Positions 44,312 through 52,922 of a DNA stretch of 64,000 bases are shown piece by piece. The stretch lies in assembly GCA_964584165.1 (NCBI GenBank), contig CAZOYW010000006.1, positions 52,707 through 116,706 on the forward strand, written 5' to 3'. Position 1 is the first letter of the stretch, and every line of letters begins with the position of its first letter. The position numbers and the translations under genes were made by a program. The notes below the pieces were generated by a model that was not told where the DNA came from, did not search any database, and worked only from the letters and a program-made list of their open reading frames with translations. The stretch comes from CAZKCI01 sp964584165. GTDB lineage: Bacteria; Auribacterota; Erginobacteria; Erginobacterales; CAZKCI01.

Positions 44312-45462
44312 CGCTTCACCTCCGGGCGGGCGGCAAGGAGGCGGAGGGCGGCCGCGACCACCTCCTCGGTCCCGATCGCCTGGAGGCAGCGGTTGTCCCG
44401 GCAGTTGGCCATCTTGTAGCGGTAGACGTTGAGGCAGGGGCTGCAGTGGCGGCGGGAGTAGAGGACCTCGTGGCGCTCGGGCGGGAGCGGGCCGTAGAGG
44501 CGGGGGGTTTCCGGCCCGAAAAGGGCGACGCAGGGCGTCCCCAGCGTGGCGGCGAGATGCATCGGGCCGCTGTCGTTCCCGATGTAGAGGGCGGCCCGGC
44601 GGAGAAGTCCGGCGAGCTCGGCGAGGGTGAGCGTCCCGACCAGGGGGATCAGGCGCTCCTCCTTCCGGAAGGCCTCGACCAGGGGAGCCATGTACTCGCG
44701 GTCGGCGGGGCCGCCGATGGCGGCGACGGCGAGGTCGGTCCGGTCCAGGAGCCCCCGGATCGCGGCGATGTACCGGTCCCGGGGCCAGCGGCGCTGGAGG
44801 GAGAGGTCGCCCGCGTTGGGGTTGACCACGGCGAAGGGGCGGGAGAGGAAGGGGAAGCGGGCCGCGTCCAGGGCCGCGGGGCCGGTGGCCACCCGGGGCT
44901 CGCTCGCCTCCGCGCAGCCCAGGAAGGCGGCGATCCGGCCAAAGCAGTCCCGAGCATGGAGGGAGTGGTCGAAGACGACCCCGACGTCGTAGAGGGCGTC
45001 CCGCTCCGGCTTCAGGGAGGTGAAGCCGATCGAGGGTGAGCCGGACGAGAAGGCGACCAGGGCGGTAAAGTTGGAGGAGAACTCGAAGTCGATCACCAGG
45101 TCATAGCGCGCGGCGCGGACCGCGGCGAAGAGCTTGAGGACGGCGAGGGGGAAGGACGGCCGGCGGAGATCGACCGTGACCACCCGGTCGATCTCCGGGA
45201 TCAGGCGGCAGGCCTCCGCCGTCTCCGGAAGGGTGAGGAAATCGATCCAGGCCCGGGGCCAGCGCCCCTTGATGGCCCGGAGGGTGGGCGAGATCAGAAG
45301 GATCGATCCGATCCCCCAGCATTTGACGCAGAGGATGCGGGGCGACGAACCCGGGGCCGGGGCCACGTTTCCCCTCCGCCGGCGACGAAAAAGGCCGGCC
45401 AGGCGGCCCAGGAAGAAGCCGGCCGAGGCGTCAACGCGGCGGAGGAAATTGATCGAGTACAT
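44308..45462 (-). CDS. Family 9 glycosyltransferase (ADP-heptose:LPS heptosyltransferase-like)
   Basis: 384 aa. The N-terminal domain has ILCVKCWGIGSILLISPTLR; the C-terminal domain has FAVVNPNAG, AIGGPADREY and IGNDSGPMHLAATLGTPCVALFG, the donor-site signature of GT9 enzymes such as WaaC/WaaF. These add heptose or related sugars to lipopolysaccharide core on the cytoplasmic side. The C-terminal cysteines (CSPCLNVYRYKMANC) occur in some members. The acceptor here need not be LPS. It starts a coupled run with the radical SAM gene after it. Confidence 0.9.
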   Translation of the reverse strand: MYSINFLRRVDASAGFFLGRLAGLFRRRRRGNVAPAPGSSPRILCVKCWGIGSILLISPTLRAIKGRWPRAWIDFLTLPETAEACRLIPEIDRVVTVDLRRPSFPLAVLKLFAAVRAARYDLVIDFEFSSNFTALVAFSSGSPSIGFTSLKPERDALYDVGVVFDHSLHARDCFGRIAAFLGCAEASEPRVATGPAALDAARFPFLSRPFAVVNPNAGDLSLQRRWPRDRYIAAIRGLLDRTDLAVAAIGGPADREYMAPLVEAFRKEERLIPLVGTLTLAELAGLLRRAALYIGNDSGPMHLAATLGTPCVALFGPETPRLYGPLPPERHEVLYSRRHCSPCLNVYRYKMANCRDNRCLQAIGTEEVVAAALRLLAARPEVKR

Positions 45463-45516
45463 TTTATTCCATTATACCCCATCCGCGGCCGTCCCCAGCC
45501 AGGGGGGCCGCCGACC

Positions 45517-46935
45517 TCAGCGGGACCGCCGGAAGCGCCAGAAGTAGCGGATCGCCTCGCCATAGCCCATCCGTTTCCAGTTCTTGAACCAGAAAAACAA
45601 TCCCGCGTAGCGGACCCCCCGCAAAGGGAAAGGCAGGCGAGCGAGCCAGCGGAAGCGGCGGTAAAAACCCGGAAAGCGGACGAAGAAGTAGAAGAGGTAT
45701 TGGACGTTCTCGATCGTCCGGCGGTCGGGAATGGCGCAGACCGAGCGGGTGAAGTAGTTCCCCGGGAGGTCCTCGGCTTTGAAATCGGGGGGGATGCACC
45801 CCGCCCGGACCGCCGCGTCGAAGATCCGGGTGTCGGGGTAGGGGAAGAGGAAGCTGGAGAAGGGGTGGTCCACCTTGAGCTCGTGGTAGAGCTCGACCGT
45901 GCGGAAGGCGTCGGCGACGGTCTCGCCGGGGAAGACGAACATGGAGGGGGCGTAGACCTCGATCCCCCGCTCCTTGACCAGGCCGATCTGGCGGCGGAAC
46001 TCGGCGTCGGTGAAGGCCTTCTTGTTGAAGACTCCCCGGCGCTTTTCCTCGCTCCCGGTCTCGATCCCGAACTCGACGCTGGCGCAGCCGGTATCCCGGA
46101 GGAGGTCGGCGACCTCGGCGTCGATCGTCCCCGGCCCGGCCGAGCAGATGTAGGGGAGGCCGATCTCCTTCCGATAGCGGGGGAGGAAGCTTTTGAGCCA
46201 GTCCCGGTCGAGGAGGAAGAGGTCGTCGATGAAGAAAACCGTCTCCGCTTTCCGATAGCGGTCCCGGAGCCGGATGAGCTCCCCGAGTGCGAACTCGGGC
46301 GACTGGCGGCGCTGCACCGGCCCCAGCCCCTTGAAAAGCCGGTTGAGCGTCTCGTTGACGCAGAAGGAGCAGGGGAAGGGGCAGCCCCGGGAGGAGAGGT
46401 ACTGGAGGAGGGTGTCGTCGGCGAGCCGCGGGTAGCGGCGGAAGTAGACCTCGCGGTCCTCCGGGTAGGCGTCGAGGTCGGCGATGAGCGGGCGCAAGGG
46501 GTTCCGGTAGATCTTCCCCTGGCGGCGGACATGGAGGTTCCGGATACCAGTGATCACTGCTTTGTTCGCCTTCCCCAGCGCCGCCAGGAGTTCGACCACC
46601 GCCTCCTCCCCCTCCCCCACGCAGATCGCGTCGAGCTCCTTCGTCTCCTCGAGGAGCGCGGGGTGGATGGTGGGGTGGATGCCCCCGGCGAGGAGGAAGG
46701 CCGCCGGCGCCGCCCGCCGGATCGCGGGGACGACCGCCCGGAACCAGTTGAGGTCGCTGGAGCAGAGCGTGATCCCGACCGCGTCGGGTCCGAAGGCGGC
46801 GATCTCCCGCGGGAGGTCCTTCTCGGCGTTCTCCATCAGGACCAGGCACGTGTGACCGGCCCGGGCGGAGGCGGCGGCGAGGGAGGCGATCCCGGGGAGG
46901 GCGAAGACCTGGCGCTGGACGAAGAGGATCTTCAT
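45517..46935 (-). CDS. B12-binding-type radical SAM protein
   Basis: 472 aa from the ATG at 46935 (an earlier ATG at 46956 is possible). The B12-like domain spans ~1-140 (LLAGGIHPTIHPALLEE, VGEGEEAVVELL). Radical SAM cysteines are Cys185, Cys189 and Cys192 (RGCPFPCSFC). It is the first minus-strand gene left of the divergent gap at 46936-47163. Substrate unknown. Confidence 0.88.
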   Translation of the reverse strand: MKILFVQRQVFALPGIASLAAASARAGHTCLVLMENAEKDLPREIAAFGPDAVGITLCSSDLNWFRAVVPAIRRAAPAAFLLAGGIHPTIHPALLEETKELDAICVGEGEEAVVELLAALGKANKAVITGIRNLHVRRQGKIYRNPLRPLIADLDAYPEDREVYFRRYPRLADDTLLQYLSSRGCPFPCSFCVNETLNRLFKGLGPVQRRQSPEFALGELIRLRDRYRKAETVFFIDDLFLLDRDWLKSFLPRYRKEIGLPYICSAGPGTIDAEVADLLRDTGCASVEFGIETGSEEKRRGVFNKKAFTDAEFRRQIGLVKERGIEVYAPSMFVFPGETVADAFRTVELYHELKVDHPFSSFLFPYPDTRIFDAAVRAGCIPPDFKAEDLPGNYFTRSVCAIPDRRTIENVQYLFYFFVRFPGFYRRFRWLARLPFPLRGVRYAGLFFWFKNWKRMGYGEAIRYFWRFRRSR

Positions 46936-47163
46936 CGGGACTCGGGAGCTAAACAAGCGATCAACCGGCCCAAACCACGCGGAGGCGCCGGCGGTTACAG
47001 CTCAAGGCACTATTCCGGATTATTCATGGCGATCGAAAGATCGCCATGAATAATCCGGAACAGTATACCCTAAAACGGCCGAACGCCAGATACTGCTTGA
47101 GGGGGGGCTCGCTTCGGTATATTTTCCTCTTCGATGGCCGCCACCGCGGCCTGCAGGGAGAAA
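46936..47163. promoter_or_regulatory. Divergent intergenic region (putative promoters)
   Basis: The only place where genes diverge in this window, so promoters for both sides are expected. A possible plus-strand promoter is TTGAGG at 47097-47102 and TATATT at 47118-47123, with a short 15-base spacer, about 40 bases before the ATG at 47164. The palindrome at 47013-47060 lies further upstream and could be an operator or a mobile repeat. No minus-strand promoter is convincing. Confidence 0.35.
47013..47060. repeat. Perfect 22-bp-arm palindrome with GAAA loop
   Basis: The left arm 47013-47034 begins TTCCGGATTATTCATGG, the loop is GAAA, and the right arm is its exact reverse complement at 47039-47060. 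There is no T-run after it, and it lies between divergent genes, so it is not a normal terminator. A related imperfect palindrome is at 33222-33266. Confidence 0.9.
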
Positions 47164-47667
47164 ATGACCGGACCCCTCGTCATCGCCCTGGGAACCGCTT
47201 CTTTCCTCGTCGCCTTTTTCCTCCACGCCGCCCTCTGGCGGAGGGGGCGGCCAGAGCGGGAGATGACCCGCCTCTTCGTCATCTTCGCCGCCCTCCCCCT
47301 CCCCTTCTACCTGGCCGCCGGCGCCGCCGGTCCGGGACGGGCCGGCCTTCTCCTCTTCGCCTTCCTCTGGCACCTCGCCCTCTCCGCCGCCTACATCATG
47401 ACCTATCCGCCGATCCAGGCGGGCTGCCCGTCCTTGAAGATCGTCCTCCTGGTGAAGGGCGCGGGGGAGAAGGGGCTCACCGCGGACGAGATCCGCTCCC
47501 TTTTCACCCGCGACGCCCTTTTCGAGGAGCGCTTCCGGGACCTGGTCAAGGACGGCCTGGTCGCCTTCAAGTACGACGCCTGGGGCATCACCCTGGGCGG
47601 GCGGGTCCTCTCCCGGATCTTCCTCGCCTACCGCCGCCTGCTCAAGCTGCCGCTGGGAGAAGGATGA
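47164..47667 (+). CDS. Small membrane protein with winged-helix-like tail, paralogue A
   Basis: 167 aa from the ATG at 47164, chosen because AGGGAG lies three bases upstream; 47134 is an earlier alternative. Three or so membrane helices fill residues ~1-90. The cytoplasmic tail (LTADEIRSLFTRDALFEERFRDLVKDG, read in parts) has a helix-helix-wing pattern ending GITLGGRVL. The gene at 47813 has the same layout. I do not recognise a named family. It could be a membrane-linked regulator of the surrounding glycan genes, which is inference only. Confidence 0.7.
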   Translation: MTGPLVIALGTASFLVAFFLHAALWRRGRPEREMTRLFVIFAALPLPFYLAAGAAGPGRAGLLLFAFLWHLALSAAYIMTYPPIQAGCPSLKIVLLVKGAGEKGLTADEIRSLFTRDALFEERFRDLVKDGLVAFKYDAWGITLGGRVLSRIFLAYRRLLKLPLGEG

Positions 47668-47812
47668 TGGTGAATAAGGCTGCTGTTTGTCGGGGCCCCG
47701 ATCCGGGCCGGAGAGGATCGCGACCCCTCGGAACTCGGTGCAGGCAAGAATGTCGCTACCACCCAATCGCGGCGAGAAGCCGCTCCCACCGACACCAGAG
47801 GGCGGTTGAAAC
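47668..47812. repeat. Degenerate REP-like element, copy 4
   Basis: The gap between the two plus-strand genes holds GCTGTTTGTCGGGGCCCCGA at about 47681-47702, GCAAGAATGTCGCTACCAC at 47745-47762 and an inverted end GCCGCTCCCAC at 47779-47789. The 19 bases GCTGTTTGTCGGGGCCCCG recur inverted at about 59794-59812. Confidence 0.65.
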
Positions 47813-48355
47813 ATGAACGGAAGCGGAGCGATGATCGTCCTGGGGTTGGTCGTCGGGGGAGCGCTCCTCCCCTTCCTCGTCCATCTCGTCCTGACCCGGG
47901 CCTTAAAGCTCTTCCGCGCGCCCGCCGACCGGCAGAAGGGCGCGATCCTCTCCGGCCCGATCGGTCTCATCCCGCTCCTGGTCCTCTTCTCCCTCCTCGT
48001 CCCCGAGCGCGCGGCGGGAGGATCCGTCGCCTGGACCGCCCTCTACGTCTTCGGCCTCTACGCCTCCTCCGCCTACGTCTACTTCCACTTCTTCAACATG
48101 AGCGAGACGGCGAGGAGGATCCGCATCCTGGTCCACGGCGCTTCCGGGGGGCTGATCCCGGCGAAGGAGATCGGGTCCACCTACACCCCGGAAGGGATGG
48201 TCGCGATCCGCCTGGAGCGGCTGGTCGCCCTGCGGGAGCTCAAGGTCGAGGGGGGACGCTATGTCATCGGGGGGCGGGGGCTCCTCGGCCTTCTCCTCCC
48301 CGCCCGGGCGGTCTTCGGGCTGCGGAGGTTCCTGTTCCCGGTTGAGAAGCGCTGA
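47813..48355 (+). CDS. Small membrane protein with winged-helix-like tail, paralogue B
   Basis: 180 aa; the ATG at 47831 (preceded by GGAAGCGGAG) is an alternative start. Membrane helices occupy ~5-95. The tail reads RRIRILVHGASGG, then IPAKEIGSTYTPEG and LERLVALRELKVEGGRYVIGG, again a helix-helix-wing pattern. It parallels the gene at 47164-47667. The pair are the only intact genes on the plus strand and face the minus-strand aminotransferase genes. Function not recognised. Confidence 0.7.
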   Translation: MNGSGAMIVLGLVVGGALLPFLVHLVLTRALKLFRAPADRQKGAILSGPIGLIPLLVLFSLLVPERAAGGSVAWTALYVFGLYASSAYVYFHFFNMSETARRIRILVHGASGGLIPAKEIGSTYTPEGMVAIRLERLVALRELKVEGGRYVIGGRGLLGLLLPARAVFGLRRFLFPVEKR

Positions 48356-48378
48356 CCGGGCGACGCCGCGCCCATGAT

Positions 48379-48428
48379 TTTATAGGTCCTATAGGTCCTA
48401 TAGGACCTATAAGACCTATAGGACCTAT
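48379..48428. repeat. TATAGGWCC nonamer array 1 (self-inverted)
   Basis: The period is 9: TATAGGTCC twice, then TATAGGACC, TATAAGACC, TATAGGACC. The first half is the inverse of the second, so the array folds on itself. Its end lies 8 bases from the stop codon of the aminotransferase at 48436. A near copy lies after the next aminotransferase. Confidence 0.92.
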
Positions 48429-48435
48429 AGCCGCC

Positions 48436-49545
48436 TCACCGTCGGCCCAGATAGAACTCCCGCACCGTATCGACGACATACCCGATCTGCTCCTCGCTGA
48501 GATGCTGGTGGACGGGGAGCGAGACGATCCGCGAGGCCTGCGCCTCGGCGACGGGGAAGTCCCCCCGCCGATAGCCGTAGGGGCGGGCGGCTTCCATCAG
48601 GTGAACGGGGATCGGGTAGTGGATCTTCGTCTCGACGCCCGCGCGGGCGAGGCGATCGACGAGATCGTCCCGCCGCTCGGCCTGGACGACATAGGTGTGG
48701 AAGGCGTGGCGGGCGCGCGGGTTGCGGGGGGGGAGGATCAACCGCGGGGCGAGGTCCTTCAACCCCGCGTCGTAGAGCTTGGCGTTGCGGTTGCGGGCAT
48801 CGGTCACCTTCGCGATCCCGGGGATCTGGAGGTTCGCCACGGCCGCCTTGATCGAGTCGAGGCGGAAGTTGTAGGCGAAGCCCTCCGACTCGTTCCGGTC
48901 CTTCAAGCCGTGGTTGCGCATCCGGGAGAGCTTGTCCGCCCATTCCTCATGGTCGGTGGTGATCACGCCCCCGTCGCCGCAGGTGTTCAGGTTCTTCAGG
49001 GGGTGGAGGCTGAAGGCGCCCAGCTCGCCCAACCCCCCCGTCTTCCTCCCGTCCAGGGCCGCGTCGACCGCCTGGGCCGCGTCCTCGACCACGGCGAGAC
49101 CGCGCTCAGCCGCGATCGCCATGATCTCGTCCATCGGGGCCGGGTTCCCGGTCAGGTGGACGGGGACGACCGCTCGGGTCTTCCGGTTCACCGCCCGGCG
49201 GAGCGCTTCCGGATCGATGTTGTAGTCCTCCCGCACGTCGACCAGGCGCGGGAAGGCGCCGCAGGCGGCGATCGCCCCCACGGTGGCGAGGAAGGTGTTG
49301 GGGACGGTGATCACCTCGTCCCCCGGGCCCACGCCGCGAAGCTTCAAAGCCAGGAAGATCGCGTCGGTCCCGTTGGCCACCGAGACCGCGCGCTTAACCC
49401 CGCAGAGGCGGGCGAAGTTCCTCTCGAACTCCTCGACCGCCGGGCCGAGGACGAACTGGCCGGAGTCAAGGATCTCCTGGATCGCCCGGCGGTAGTCCGG
49501 GTTGCCCCGGAACTGGGCGGCGATGTCGACGTAGGGGACTTTCAT
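48436..49545 (-). CDS. DegT/DnrJ/EryC1 family aminotransferase
   Basis: 369 aa, full length. The PLP-binding lysine is Lys184 in SLHPLKNLNTCGDGG; HLTGNPAPMDEI and AVVEDAAQAVDA precede it. These enzymes transfer an amino group to keto sugars bound to nucleotides (3- or 4-amino sugars). The next gene upstream encodes a second family member with the same PLP segment position, so two amination steps or two substrates are likely. No Shine-Dalgarno is visible; a nonamer array ends ten bases before the ATG. Confidence 0.92.
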   Translation of the reverse strand: MKVPYVDIAAQFRGNPDYRRAIQEILDSGQFVLGPAVEEFERNFARLCGVKRAVSVANGTDAIFLALKLRGVGPGDEVITVPNTFLATVGAIAACGAFPRLVDVREDYNIDPEALRRAVNRKTRAVVPVHLTGNPAPMDEIMAIAAERGLAVVEDAAQAVDAALDGRKTGGLGELGAFSLHPLKNLNTCGDGGVITTDHEEWADKLSRMRNHGLKDRNESEGFAYNFRLDSIKAAVANLQIPGIAKVTDARNRNAKLYDAGLKDLAPRLILPPRNPRARHAFHTYVVQAERRDDLVDRLARAGVETKIHYPIPVHLMEAARPYGYRRGDFPVAEAQASRIVSLPVHQHLSEEQIGYVVDTVREFYLGRR

Positions 49546-49555
49546 GGCGCTGCTT

Positions 49556-49604
49556 TTTATAGGTCCTATAGGTCTTATAGGACCTATAAGACCTATAGGG
49601 CCTA
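49556..49604. repeat. TATAGGWCC nonamer array 2
   Basis: TATAGGTCC, TATAGGTCT, TATAGGACC, TATAAGACC, TATAGGGCC, with period 9. It lies between the two aminotransferase genes, 8 bases from the stop codon of the upstream one. In both arrays the stop codon is followed by GGCGGC then the array, so the tandem genes and their repeats may have been copied together. Confidence 0.92.
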
Positions 49605-49612
49605 TCGCCGCC

Positions 49613-50734
49613 TCAGCGGCTACCGAGGTAGAAGCTCCTCACCTCCCCGATCACATACTCGATCTGCTCCCGGCCGAGGTGCTGGTGGACGGGGAGGGTG
49701 ATCAGGGACTTGCATTGGGCCTCCGTCCGGGAGAGGTCGCCCCGACCGAAGGGGGGCCTCTGGTCGAGGGAAGCCTTCTGGAGGTGATTCGGTATGGGGT
49801 AGTGGACCTTGGCCTCGATCCCGCGCTCGATCAGCCGCTTGAGGAGCTCGTCCCGCCGCCGGGCCAGGAACATGTACATGTGGTAGACGTGGCGGGTCTG
49901 GGGGCGGCGGGGGGGAAGGGTGACGAAGTCCTTGAGCTCGGGGGCGGAGAGGGCCCGGTCGTAGCGGGCGGCGTTTGCGATCCGCTTCTCCGTGATCTCG
50001 TCCACGGAGGGGAAGAGGTGGTTCCCCACGATCGCCTGGATCGTGTCGAGGCGGGCGTTGTAGCCGTAGACGTCCACCTCGTCCCGGGTGCGCAGCCCGT
50101 GGTTGCGCAGGAGGAGGACGCGGTCGTAGATCTCCTTCGAGTCGGTGACGACGAAACCGCCGTCGCCCCAAACGTTCAGGTTCTTGAGCGGATGGACGCT
50201 GAAGGCCCCGCCGACCCCGAAGGTGCCGGCGTGCTTCTTCCCGATCCTCCCCCCGATCGCGCAGCAGGAGTCCTCGATCACCTCGAGCCCGCGCTTCCGG
50301 GCGATCTCCATGATCTCCTCCATCCGGGGCGGGGCCCCGGAATACCAGACCGGCATGATCGCCTTGGTCCGCGAGTTGACCGCCTCCTCGATCCGGGAGG
50401 GGTCGATCGTGAAGTCGTCGAGGACGTCCACGTAGTAGGGGCGCGCCCCCACCGCGACGAGCGAGCCGATGGTGGCGATGAAGGTCTGGGAGACGGTGAT
50501 CACCTCGTCTCCCGGCTTCACCCCGGCGGCTTTCAGGAGCATGGAGAGGGCCATCGTCCCGGAGGAGGTCCCCAGGCAGTATCGGGCGCCGGCGTAGCCC
50601 GCCATCTTTCTCTCAAACTCCTCGAGCTCTCTCCCGAAGGTGAACTCGCAGCGCTCGAGCTGCTCCTTCAGGGCGTCGAGGATCGGCTGGGGTTCGGCGA
50701 ACTGCTCGCGGAGGTAGGAATAGGGGACTTTCAT
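49613..50734 (-). CDS. DegT/DnrJ/EryC1 family aminotransferase
   Basis: 373 aa. The ATG at 50734 follows GGAGAG. The PLP lysine is Lys184 in SVHPLKNLNVWGDGG; VITVSQTFIATIG and VIEDSCCAIGG are typical. Sequence and lysine position match the aminotransferase after it, showing duplication followed by divergence. Probable role is amination of a nucleotide-linked keto sugar made by the epimerase/dehydratase encoded just upstream. Confidence 0.92.
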   Translation of the reverse strand: MKVPYSYLREQFAEPQPILDALKEQLERCEFTFGRELEEFERKMAGYAGARYCLGTSSGTMALSMLLKAAGVKPGDEVITVSQTFIATIGSLVAVGARPYYVDVLDDFTIDPSRIEEAVNSRTKAIMPVWYSGAPPRMEEIMEIARKRGLEVIEDSCCAIGGRIGKKHAGTFGVGGAFSVHPLKNLNVWGDGGFVVTDSKEIYDRVLLLRNHGLRTRDEVDVYGYNARLDTIQAIVGNHLFPSVDEITEKRIANAARYDRALSAPELKDFVTLPPRRPQTRHVYHMYMFLARRRDELLKRLIERGIEAKVHYPIPNHLQKASLDQRPPFGRGDLSRTEAQCKSLITLPVHQHLGREQIEYVIGEVRSFYLGSR

Positions 50735-50754
50735 TCGTATCTCTCCAGGGGAGG

Positions 50755-50850
50755 CAGTTATCAGTTATCAGTAATCAGTAAACACGCACTTCCCCGCCTT
50801 CGAGATTGTTCGTGCGGTTGCTGATCACTGATTACTGGTCACTGATTACT
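50755..50850. repeat. CAGTRAT/CAGTTAT heptamer arms around a 38-base spacer
   Basis: Left arm 50755-50781 (CAGTTAT, CAGTTAT, CAGTAAT, CAGTAA) and inverted right arm 50821-50850. The TAA stop of the epimerase gene (50846-50848) lies inside the right arm. Confidence 0.9.
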
Positions 50851-51847
50851 TGAGCTTAATCTCCTTCATCCTCTTGATGTTGAAATACATCGGGTTGCGG
50901 AGCGGGTCGGGGAGGAGGCCCCGGTCGAAAGCGTCCTTCAGGTTCCGGACCGCCTCCTCGATCGTGTGGCGGGGGACGAAGCCGAGCTCGGCGGCGATCT
51001 TCTTCGAGGAGATGTGGTAGGAGCGCTGGTCGTTGGTCGGCCGGACCGCGATCTCGAGCGCGGGGTTGACGATCGCCCGCACCTTCTCGGCGAGTTCTCT
51101 CAGGGAGTGGTTTTCGTAGCCGGCGTTGAAGACCTTCCGGTTGACCTTTTCGTCGGGATACTCCAGCGCCTTCACGTAGAGGTCGGTCACGTCCTCGATG
51201 TGGATGTTGGGGCGCTTCTGGGCCCCCCCGTCCACCGCGAGCGAACCCTGGTTCGCCGCGGTGTTGGTCAGGATGTTCACGATCAAGTCGAGGCGCTGGC
51301 GCGGGGAGTAGCCGCAGACGGTGGCCGGGCGGAGGATGAGGCCGACGAAGGAATCGTCGGCGTGCTTCAGGAGGACCTGCTCGCAGAGAGCCTTGAACTT
51401 GGAGTAGTCGGTGAGCGGGGAGCATTCCATCGTCTCGTCCACGTTCTCGCAGGACTTGACCCCGTAGACGCTGGAGGAGGAGGCGTAGACGAAGCGCTTG
51501 ACCCCCGCCCGCTTCGCCGCCCTAACCAGCGGCTCGAAGCAGTCGAAGTTGATCGACTTGCCCAGGGCGGGATCGAGCTCGAAGGAGGGGTCGTTGGAGA
51601 TGCAGGCGAGGTGGATGATCGCCTCCTGGCCCTTGAGAACTCCCTCTAGTTTCTTCAGGTCGCGGACGTCCCCCTGGACCAGGGACAGGTTGGGGTTCTT
51701 CCGGACGGCGTCGAAGACCTTCTCGCCATAGATGAAGAGGTCGTAGACCGTGACCCGGTAGCCCTTCTTCAGGAGCTTGGGGACGAGGACGGCGCCGACG
51801 TAGCCGCCGCCGCCGATGACCAGAACGTTGGTGAAGCGTCGTTTCAT
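50846..51847 (-). CDS. NAD-dependent sugar epimerase/dehydratase (SDR)
   Basis: 333 aa from the ATG at 51847, chosen because AAGGAG lies seven bases upstream. The Rossmann motif VIGGGGYVGAVLV starts near residue 10; the catalytic set is SSSSVYG and Tyr-Lys of TDYSKFK, and GYSPRQRLDLIV follows. The extended SDR family includes GDP- and UDP-sugar 4-epimerases and 4,6-dehydratases. Next to two aminotransferases it probably makes or epimerises the keto sugar they aminate. Its last codon runs into a heptamer array that supplies the stop. Confidence 0.92.
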   Translation of the reverse strand: MKRRFTNVLVIGGGGYVGAVLVPKLLKKGYRVTVYDLFIYGEKVFDAVRKNPNLSLVQGDVRDLKKLEGVLKGQEAIIHLACISNDPSFELDPALGKSINFDCFEPLVRAAKRAGVKRFVYASSSSVYGVKSCENVDETMECSPLTDYSKFKALCEQVLLKHADDSFVGLILRPATVCGYSPRQRLDLIVNILTNTAANQGSLAVDGGAQKRPNIHIEDVTDLYVKALEYPDEKVNRKVFNAGYENHSLRELAEKVRAIVNPALEIAVRPTNDQRSYHISSKKIAAELGFVPRHTIEEAVRNLKDAFDRGLLPDPLRNPMYFNIKRMKEIKLK

Positions 51848-51890
51848 TGCGGACTCCTTTTGCGGAAGGGGCAATTTATCACACTGGAGA

Positions 51891-52032
51891 GGATCAGTAA
51901 TCAGTAATCAGAAATCAGTAATCAGTGATCAGTAATCAGTGATCAGTAATCAGTGATCAGTCACCGAAGACAACGCATCGGCGGCACAAAAGATCGTTTT
52001 TACTGATTACTGATAACTGATTACTGATCACT
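51891..52032. repeat. CAGTRAT heptamer arms, long left arm
   Basis: The left arm 51891-51963 has about ten heptamer units. The spacer is 36 bases and the inverted right arm spans 52000-52032. The TAG stop of the upstream gene (52031-52033) touches the right arm. Confidence 0.92.
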
Positions 52033-52891
52033 ATCTTTTTCGCCCCGGCGAAAAAGGCTGGAACTCCGGCGGGAAGCGGCGGCGGGGGTATAAGAAAGGA
52101 ACGATCCGGCGCAGCCGCAGGACAAACCTCTTCTTCAGGCCGTCCAGGCGGCCGGGGGCGGACGCCGCTTCCGAACCCGCCGGACCGCTCCAGAGGGGGA
52201 GGTAGTCGGACTGGAGGGGGGGCGAGGCGAAGAGGGGGCGCTCCTCGACCTTCTCCGCCAGGATGAGGAGGAGAAGAGGGGCGGAGGTGAGCGCGGAGAG
52301 CCTCCGGCCGGCCCGGACGGGGTCGGGGACGCTGAACCACTCCCTCGTCTCCCGACCTTCGTGGCAGAACATCCTAAGGACGCGAAAGCCGTTCTCGGGC
52401 GAGAAAACCCGGTACCAGAGCTCGGGGCTGAACTGGTAGAAGCCGTGGCCGAAATAGTTGTTGGCCGGGGAGACGCCGAGATAGCGCCCCCCGACCGCGA
52501 GGAGGCGCAGGGCGTTCCCGACCGCCGCCGGGAAGTTGAAGACGTGCTCGAGCGTCCCCCCGTCGATCACGGCCGTGAACCGCCCCGCCCACTCGTCGGG
52601 GATCGGCAGGTTGAAATCGTGGACCCGGGTCGCTCCCTCGTAGGCGGAGCAGTCGAAGGACTCCGCCTGGCGAGCGCCCAGGAGCTGGAGCAGGCCTTCG
52701 GCGTAGCCCGAGGCGCAGGCCCGCCGGAGCGCCTCCAGACCCTCCCGCCGACCGAACTCCCGGAAAACCGCCGCCGTCTCCTTCAAGGAGAGCTCGAGCT
52801 TCTGGCGCCCGACCGTCGCGGTCCGGGCGAAGTCGGTCCCCTCCTCTTTCGCCAGGAGGAGGAACCTCAAGACGTTCGGCGTGATCCCCAT
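52031..52891 (-). CDS. Class I methyltransferase-like protein
   Basis: 286 aa; the ATG at 52891 follows GGAGGAGAGG. The central region reads SFDCSAYEGATRVHDFNLPIP then FTAVIDGGTLEHVFNFPAAVGN, typical of a group of SAM-dependent methyltransferase-like proteins found in glycan clusters. The glycine-rich motif I is weak (GLLQLLGARQAESFD), so catalysis is not certain. The C-terminal 100 residues are basic and low-complexity. It lies between an epimerase and a SPASM gene. Confidence 0.72.
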   Translation of the reverse strand: MGITPNVLRFLLLAKEEGTDFARTATVGRQKLELSLKETAAVFREFGRREGLEALRRACASGYAEGLLQLLGARQAESFDCSAYEGATRVHDFNLPIPDEWAGRFTAVIDGGTLEHVFNFPAAVGNALRLLAVGGRYLGVSPANNYFGHGFYQFSPELWYRVFSPENGFRVLRMFCHEGRETREWFSVPDPVRAGRRLSALTSAPLLLLILAEKVEERPLFASPPLQSDYLPLWSGPAGSEAASAPGRLDGLKKRFVLRLRRIVPFLYPRRRFPPEFQPFSPGRKR

Positions 52892-52922
52892 CCTCTCCTC
52901 CGATCAAGACTACTGGACCACT

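Noticed and set aside
47013..47060. Rho-independent terminator
   Set aside because: It lies between divergent gene starts and has no T-run on either side.
48357..48435. Peptide gene with GPIGLIGPIGPIGPI repeats
   Set aside because: The repeated peptide is simply a frame through the nonamer array; the reading has no independent start signal.
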